Source: Ceratotherium simum simum (Eukaryota; Chordata; Mammalia; Perissodactyla; Rhinocerotidae). Taken from it: 64,000 nt of DNA. Positions within the stretch are counted from its first letter, which is position 1. The number at the start of each line of letters is the position of its first letter. The notes under the pieces were generated by a model. The model had not been told where the DNA came from. It did no database searches and saw nothing but the letters and a program-made list of their open reading frames with translations. The stretch lies in NCBI RefSeq assembly GCF_000283155.1, contig NW_004454166.1, positions 14,271,583 through 14,335,582 on the forward strand, read 5' to 3'. Shown one piece after another: positions 58,500 to 64,000 of this stretch. Position numbers and translations under genes: made by a program.

Positions 58500-58640
58500 C
58501 ATTTATTCATTCAACAAATATCTAGTTTGCTAAGTGCTGGGCCCCGTTCTAAGTGCTGGGAAGATAAGGCTCGACCATTATAGACTGTCCCTAATGATAC
58601 TCCAAAGAGATTCATGAAGTAGCAGTGAGAGATTAGAAGA
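58500..58640 (-). repeat. L2 LINE 3' terminus, antisense
   Basis: TTTATTCATTCAACAAATAT then GCTAAGTGCTGGGCCCCGTT and CTAAGTGCTGGGAAGATAAG is the reverse L2 terminus. Confidence 0.75.
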
Positions 58641-58644
58641 GAAG

Positions 58645-59315
58645 AAAATATCCTTTTCTTCCTAGGTGAACAGTGATGAGGCCCAGACTAAAGGAATCAG
58701 AGGGGGTCACCCTGTAAAGTTGGGACAGGCTGGAGAACAGGAGCAATAAGGTCTCATGGGGTCTCACGGCCCCAAACAACCATTTGCCATTTCTTCCATT
58801 TATGGCGGATGTGGTCCTTCACTGCTGATCAAAAGGAAACAGAATGGTGCCCTAAATGATGGTTGGGCTGCCAGCTATGCCCTAAGCATTGCAGGTCCAT
58901 CTGAAGAACTGAAGACCCTTTCCAATAGATATTAACAAAGTGGCCTGTTCCATTTCAAAATTCATTTTCATGGTCAACACCATTTACTCATCTCTGGAGA
59001 GTTACCAGGTCAAGACTGCCATTTCTTTGGTGTTAACAGGACTTTTCATACATAGGGCTAAGGATCAACAAATAAGTTGCAGGCAACTCTGCAGTACAGA
59101 TGTATCTTTGGAAAAGCAAAGGCCACTCAGAATAAAATTTATAGCCTTTTACTAGAGCCAACAGCTGATAAAACACAACAGTATTTTTATACCATATCCT
59201 AGAAATGAAGCACCACCTCAACCACCAAATCCACTATTACGTGTATGCTGGTGGGTGGGTGTGTCAGAAAGAGAGAGAGACAAAGAGAAGGGGGGAGGAA
59301 ATGCACATGTAGACA
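58645..59315. other. Intronic sequence, nothing recognised
   Basis: About 670 bases. A GA-rich run lies at 59266-59300. No gene is supported. Confidence 0.45.
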
Positions 59316-59319
59316 AGAC

Positions 59320-59575
59320 CTAATAGTAATGATAATACTTGCTACCATTTAGCAAGTGTTTTCCATGAGTCAGACTCTGTGCTAAGTGTGCTTTCCATGA
59401 ACCAGCTCACCTCATGCTCACAACCACTTGATGAGAAAGGGCCTACTGTCTTTATTTTATTAGTTCTAAAACTGAGGCTCAGAGAGGTTAAGTTATTTAC
59501 TCAGAGTTATGAACTAGTAAGTGAGGAGTGAGGATTCAAATTCCAAACTCTGGCCTGATTTTATTCCAAATTTAA
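59320..59575 (-). repeat. MIR SINE, antisense, well preserved
   Basis: CCATTTAGCAAGTGTTTTCC, TGAGTCAGACTCTGTGCTAA, AAACTGAGGCTCAGAGAGGT and GTAAGTGAGGAGTGAGGATT are in reverse MIR order. Confidence 0.85.
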
Positions 59576-59579
59576 GCTC

Positions 59580-60490
59580 TCAATCCCCAGGTAACAGTGA
59601 TTCCCAGTGGTCACCATAATTCATTCAAGGAATCTTCGCATCACTTATGACCTTTAATGATAAGGGCAAATGACTGTGCAACATTCATATTGGGACTGAC
59701 AGGAGGCTCAGCCAGACAAGGTCTGAATCACTCTCATCAAGACCTAAAATAAGAAAGAGCTTCATGTTCTGGCTGCTCTGCCCACACCTGAAAAGGAACT
59801 CTGTTGGGTTAATGTGGTATTTTTTGTTTGTTTCTGTTCAAAAGTTTCTTCTGAGTAAAAATATTTGAATGGAGTCAGGCAACAAAAGGGTATAAAGAGC
59901 TGTATTTGAAAGTTGTTTTCCCTTTTGACCTGGGCCCAGGATGTGGGGCTTCTGCAGGGGTCTCTCCTGACCATACCCACAGTGCCAAGCCAGCCTCAGG
60001 GCTGGCCAAACAACCAAGGCTCTCATAAACATTCTCTCAGGTTCTTCCTCAAAGAAGCCTTCACAGGGATGCCATGGAGACCTGAGGAGACTTGGGTAGC
60101 CTTGGTTCCTCTTCAGAGCAACAGGATGTGCAGCTGGTCACCTGTGGCCAGGGAATAACAGACTCTTGTGTCCACTCCCTTCCCCTAGCAACAGGACCAA
60201 CTGAGAAACCTTCCCTTCCTGTCGTGCAGCTCTCTACAGGAGAGTAAAGCAAAAAAATTCATTTCTTTGAGACTATCCTCTATGAATGGGCCACTCCCTT
60301 TAACGGAAGATAGTACATTTAAAGTTAAATATTAAAGAAGCTGATACGGAGATCAATCATAGTCCCTTGCTTTTGTTTCAATGCCATTTCTACATTTTCT
60401 ACTAGAAAATTCTACACAGCTGATCCATAGTAGTTACTGCCCTTATCATTTTATTTATGGAGTAATAAATGAACACTAAATAATCTTGGA
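59580..60490. other. Intronic sequence, nothing recognised
   Basis: About 900 bases. Overlapping short frames near 59762-60252 have no recognisable protein features. Confidence 0.45.
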
Positions 60491-60499
60491 AATCAAACT

Positions 60500-60625
60500 G
60501 GCCAACTTCATCCTACACATGAAGGTACAGAGAAATGAATGCACAGAGAAAGTAACTTGCCCAGAATCACCCAGACAGGTAATGGCAGAGTCAAGAGTAG
60601 ATCCCAGAGGCATCCTGCCTCAATG
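60500..60625 (-). repeat. MIR SINE fragment, antisense
   Basis: AAAGTAACTTGCCCAGAATC, ACCCAGACAGGTAATGGCAG and AGTCAAGAGTAGATCCCAGA form the reversed MIR core. A (GAAT)n run follows at 60686-60707. Confidence 0.7.
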
Positions 60626-61029
60626 AATAAAAGTAGGGGAAGAAAACCCACCAGGTAAAACACAAACTTAATAAAAAACCATTGAAATGAAATGAATGAA
60701 TGAATGAACAAGCAGCAAGAACAGCTATCTTGCTGTTAAGATAGCTAACAGGATGCTAATACGTGTAAAAGCTATATAATGTGCCTCAACTCAGTTTCCG
60801 ATGACTTTTGGAAAGTCATTGGCAAGCTTTTGACCAAGCTTCATTACAGAGATTATCAGGTGGTTACACAAGGCCAAATTCAAGAGGACCCTTTCTGTGG
60901 GAGCCAGGGATCTTTACAGGACAAGGTTTACACCAAATCCCAGCTAGCCATGTAAATACTCATTGATGTTCATAAGAAAGAAAATGAGGGCAAGCCTGGA
61001 TGGGACTGAACAAGGGGGAGGCATAGCCA

Positions 61030-61205
61030 ATAAGAGCAGCACCTCACTGGAAGTCAGCAAACCTGCATCTTGGTTTGGGCCACCAGCTAACTCAGACCTA
61101 AATTTCTCAATTAACTTGAGAGCTTCAGTCTCTTTCTTTGTAAGATTAGGGAGTTGGATGGTGCGATTTTTAAAGACCCTTGCAGCTCAAAAATTCTAAA
61201 TCTAG
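61030..61205 (+). repeat. MIR3-like SINE
   Basis: CATCTTGGTTTGGGCCACCA, GCTTCAGTCTCTTTCTTTGT, AAGATTAGGGAGTTGGATGG and CCTTGCAGCTCAAAAATTCT follow the MIR3-type layout. Confidence 0.55.
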
Positions 61206-61529
61206 ACAGATCCTTGCTTTAAAAAAAAAAAATGAAAGTCCTTCTCTATCATCTTTCCACAGTGGAACAAGTCCCGTGTCGAGCCCTGCATTTAAAAGCC
61301 AAGAGAAACTGCAGAAAGAATATAAATAGACAAACAAACAAACAGAAAGCAGAGCCTAGAAGAAGGGTGACCACCCCTCCCGGGTTGACCAGAACAGTCT
61401 TGGTGTGTGCCTATTGTCTCAGTGTCCCAACCACTTAGTGCGTGTTTTCACTATCTAAAGGGTCTCAGTTTGGATGATAAATCATGTGGTTCCCCTATAA
61501 GGAATTGGTATTCTTTATCTTGGGGAATC
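61206..61529. other. Intronic sequence, nothing recognised
   Basis: Short spacer with an A12 run near 61221-61232. No gene is supported. Confidence 0.4.
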
Positions 61530-61955
61530 CTTCAGCATCGCTGATCACCTACAGGGCAGAAGCCCAAACTCCTTAGCATGTTATGAAGGCTTTGACTCAC
61601 ACTCAAAATTCCATCCGGCGCACCCACCATGCTATCACACCTGACCACTTCCAGCTCCTCAAAGGTGACAACCATTGCTCCTGCTATCGCCTAGCTTCTC
61701 CTCCACCTCCACCCTACAAGATGGCAAGCTCCTCCCCATGCATCAAGACTAGCTCAATTTTGCCTCCTCTAGGAAGCCCTCTCTTCCCTCTACTCAAGAT
61801 CACTTCACCCATAACTCTACTAGCACGTGGACCTGACTGTTTGTTACAGCTCTTTCTTAGTCTCCTCTACTATACCCTAAGCTCCATAAAGAATGGATTT
61901 TACCTTATTCATCCTTTTATCCCTTAGCACACAATTAGCACTCAACAACATGTTT
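61530..61955 (+). repeat. L2 LINE 3' end
   Basis: AAGCCCAAACTCCTTAGCAT, TTATGAAGGCTTTGACTCAC, TAGGAAGCCCTCTCTTCCCT and CTAAGCTCCATAAAGAATGG follow L2. Confidence 0.8.
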
Positions 61956-62149
61956 CCTGAACTAAAGTGGAAAGAGAAGTATGTAAAGATTTGCTAACAA
62001 GATACTGACCAAATTATCATCTATAAGAGCGAACAAGAAAACCATGGGCTTAAACCATCAGGCCCCCACCACTATCATCACCACCAGGAACAGTCTCTTG
62101 TATGGTATGCGGACAGTCAGTACCTGTGATGGAAGGTCATGGTCTACAA

Positions 62150-62240
62150 CAACCCTACAGCTGAATTCCAGTTCTGCTGCTTAAGAAAAGTGATCTTGGA
62201 CAAGTTACTTATGCTATCTTAACTCAGTTCCTTCATACAA
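62150..62240 (+). repeat. MIR SINE fragment
   Basis: AATTCCAGTTCTGCTGCTTA, AGTGATCTTGGACAAGTTAC and AACTCAGTTCCTTCATAC form the MIR core, which breaks off where the hairpin at 62243 begins. Confidence 0.75.
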
Positions 62241-62242
62241 AA

Positions 62243-62286
62243 GTTTATAACTTGACACCAACCTTCCTCGATGTCAAGTTATAAAC
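62243..62286. repeat. Perfect 15 bp inverted repeat
   Basis: Arms GTTTATAACTTGACA (62243-62257) and TGTCAAGTTATAAAC (62272-62286) are exact reverse complements separated by a 14-nt loop. Pairing stops abruptly at both edges. Confidence 0.95.
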
Positions 62287-62289
62287 AGT

Positions 62290-63055
62290 GCATGAAGAGT
62301 AGGGCCAAGTATTGACCGTGGGACAGAGAACATGGGAGGTAAGAGGTAATTTAGCTTCAGTGGTGATCATTTCCAGCCAGAACAGATCAAACTAGAAAAT
62401 AGGGTCTCCCTCTTCTTCCCCAAAGAGAGAAGATCCACCTGAGTTTAGTTTGCTTTTTGTCCCTCACTCTCATCCTGGGCTCAGATGCAAAAACCTCCAA
62501 CTGTAACGATTCTTTTCTCTTTCCAAATCCTGGCTTTCCTCTTTTCTAATCATCCCCAACAGAAGTGTCATCACAAGGAACAGAGCAGGAAAGGCAAGGA
62601 CTTACAACTCAAGACAGACTGTGCTCAAATAAGGAAGAACATCTACTGCCACTCTGATTCAACCGTGGAACAGACTCAAAAGGAATTCTTGGTAAAATGT
62701 CAAGCAAGGAGAATTCAAGCCTGGGGAAGGTTACATGACTTCATGCTGGGACAATGAAGCTTCAAGTTAACTACACCTGGAACAAAACACTCCCTCAATC
62801 AGAAGCAGTCAGTTATTAGTGCTCCAACACCAAACAGTGGAAAAGGGCAGATGAAATGAGAGTCATGAGCTTCGTCATCAGAATCAAGAGAAGAAAAGGA
62901 ATGCTCCCTCGAAGCTTTCTTCTACCCAGGAAACAAAGCCCAGGCAGCTAGGCAGCATCAACGGAAACAAATGGGATCACAATGTTTCAATTTAATAGCA
63001 CAGTGCTGGTCAAACTTTATAACGAAACACAGCATGTGCTGGTAGTTGCTTTTAT
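62290..63055. other. Intronic sequence, nothing recognised
   Basis: About 770 bases. A 90-codon forward frame (62485-62757) has no recognisable protein features. Confidence 0.45.
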
Positions 63056-63059
63056 TATT

Positions 63060-63325
63060 GAGAGGCAAGATAGCATGGAGGTGAAAAACACATGGGCTCT
63101 GGAACCACTGCCTGAAATGAATTCCAGCTCTTGTATGTAACTAGCTGTGTGACCTTGGGCAACTTACCTAACTTTTCTGTGCCTCAGTTTTCAACTCTGG
63201 AAAACGAGGATAACAAATAGATAATGAATACACTATTCTCCATAGGGTTGCTATTCTAAGGTAGAGTAGTGCTGGGCACAGGATTAATGCTATGTAAGTG
63301 TTCGACAAATAAAAATAAATATTAA
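63060..63325 (+). repeat. MIR SINE, near full length
   Basis: GATAGCATGGAGGTGAAAAA, GGGCTCTGGAACCACTGCCT, AACTAGCTGTGTGACCTTGG, GGGCAACTTACCTAACTTTT and CATAGGGTTGCTATTCTAAG span head to tail. This is one of the best-preserved MIRs here. Confidence 0.92.
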
Positions 63326-63329
63326 GATT

Positions 63330-63789
63330 CAGTACTCACTCAAAAGCAGCTTATATACAATCTTGTGCTTAAAAACCGCTACTGGTATTGCCATCACAAA
63401 TCTCAAAGACACCTTTATTTTATGTTGACTCCTAGGAATTCGACTTGCTGACCAACAAATCCTTTTGTTGATCATGAGGACTGAACAGGTCTAAAACCCA
63501 GAGGTCACTTTGACATGGTGAAATGGAAACTGAAGGTTTTCTACAGTTAATCAAACTGTCATCGTCCCCAGAATAAACGAAAATAAACATATTATCTATT
63601 GAGCATCCATTGAGGCCAGTCACTTTCCAAGCCGTTGTATCTGATTGGAAGGCACAAAACGTGATAGGAGTGTGGCTAGCTTTGGCTCCTGCCACATGGC
63701 TGAATAAAGTGGTGTGAACTTAGAGAATTCACTGTAGCTCTCTCCGGTCCTCAGTTTTGAAGGCCCAAAAACTTGGTTTTGTCACCGCA
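63330..63789. other. Intronic sequence, nothing recognised
   Basis: About 460 bases. An 87-codon antisense frame (63432-63695) has no recognisable protein character. Confidence 0.4.
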
Positions 63790-63960
63790 TCCATTTATTC
63801 AACAATTACTTAATGAGCACCTACTTCATGTCAGACACTATGAGAGGTATTGTGGAGGAAGTGGCCAGCACATCATTACAATCCCTGCTTGCCATCACAA
63901 AGCACACAATGTGGCAGAGAAGACAGATATTAAAAACCAAATGTGCACCAAAAAGACCCA
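63790..63960 (-). repeat. L2 LINE 3' terminus, antisense
   Basis: CATTTATTCAACAATTACTT, AATGAGCACCTACTTCATGT and CAGACACTATGAGAGGTATT form the reverse L2 terminus. Confidence 0.75.
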
Positions 63961-64000
63961 ATTGTCAATAAACTGGTTTACAATGAGAAGAGCTTCAAGT

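Larger units (their letters stand above)
15048..64000 (-). other. LPAR1: LPAR1 intron (inferred, 5' end outside window)
   Basis: No other coding exon was found between 15048 and 64000, and no LPAR1 helix 1-5 sequence appears among the reading frames on either strand. The human gene also has a very long intron before its last coding exon, so this span is most simply that intron. It is filled with old repeats and nine-family SINE background, and contains no gene of its own that I can support. Confidence 0.75.

Noticed and set aside
62485..62757. 90-codon frame starting MQKPPTVTILFSFQ
   Set aside because: A hydrophobic start resembles a signal peptide, but there is no family similarity, no conserved motif and no promoter or polyadenylation context.
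1..64000. CRISPR array, operons, plasmid or phage modules
   Set aside because: No regularly spaced repeats, no clustered long ORFs and no bacterial ribosome binding sites. The window is a mammalian intron and flank.
15048..64000. Upstream LPAR1 coding exon (helices 1-6)
   Set aside because: I looked for the receptor's N-terminal and helix 2-5 text in all listed frames and found none, so the exon lies beyond 64000.

Overview
The window is mammalian nuclear DNA, almost certainly from a perissodactyl (horse, rhino or tapir lineage). It holds nine copies of a tRNA-derived SINE with the text of the equine repetitive element (ERE) family: a GGGGCCGGCCC-type head, a box B-like GGTTCGGATCCCGGG, the recurring body GATGTTAGCTCAGGGC and a CTTCCTCA tail. 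L2, MIR, L1M, HAL1, MLT1 and MER elements form the usual eutherian background. No bacterial, viral or plasmid gene organisation is present.

Only one protein-coding exon can be supported. It is the terminal coding exon of LPAR1 (lysophosphatidic acid receptor 1), read on the minus strand from 15047 to the stop codon at 14748-14746. It has a good splice acceptor and encodes the last 99 residues of the receptor: the CWxP end of helix 6, helix 7 with NPxxY, helix 8 with its double cysteine, and the C-terminal PDZ ligand ending SVV. Lower coordinates are therefore downstream. A long 3' UTR probably runs to about 12640, where AATAAA is followed by a GU-rich stretch. Everything below that is intergenic flank. 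Everything from 15048 to 64000 is inferred to be the long intron before the exon that encodes the rest of the receptor; that exon is not in the window.

Layout. 1-12640: downstream flank with L2, two forward EREs, a Tigger-like MITE, a 3 kb antisense L1 ORF2 relic carrying an inserted ERE, an L1M 3' UTR and a hAT element. 12640-15047: LPAR1 3' UTR (carrying an antisense L1 tail) and last coding exon. 15048-30550: intron with MIR, L2 and L1 relics, a DNA transposon with terminal inverted repeats of about 120 bp (25591-26350) and a GC-richer non-repeat island (28985-29555). 30550-38230: EREs, a dense DNA-transposon/MaLR LTR cluster (33.2-35.1 kb) and a 2.3 kb HAL1 half-LINE interrupted by an ERE. 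38230-64000: intron with ERE, MIR, L2, MLT1, a diverged direct-repeat pair, a 106 bp tandem duplication, microsatellites and a perfect 15 bp hairpin.

I did not find an undescribed gene system. The observations worth a second look are structural: the long-TIR element, the local duplications and inverted repeats, the LPAR1 3' UTR/L1 overlap, and the GC-rich intronic island as a candidate regulatory element or retrocopy. Repeat family names come from remembered consensus sequences, not a database search. Boundaries are exact where target-site duplications are given and approximate (tens of bases) elsewhere.
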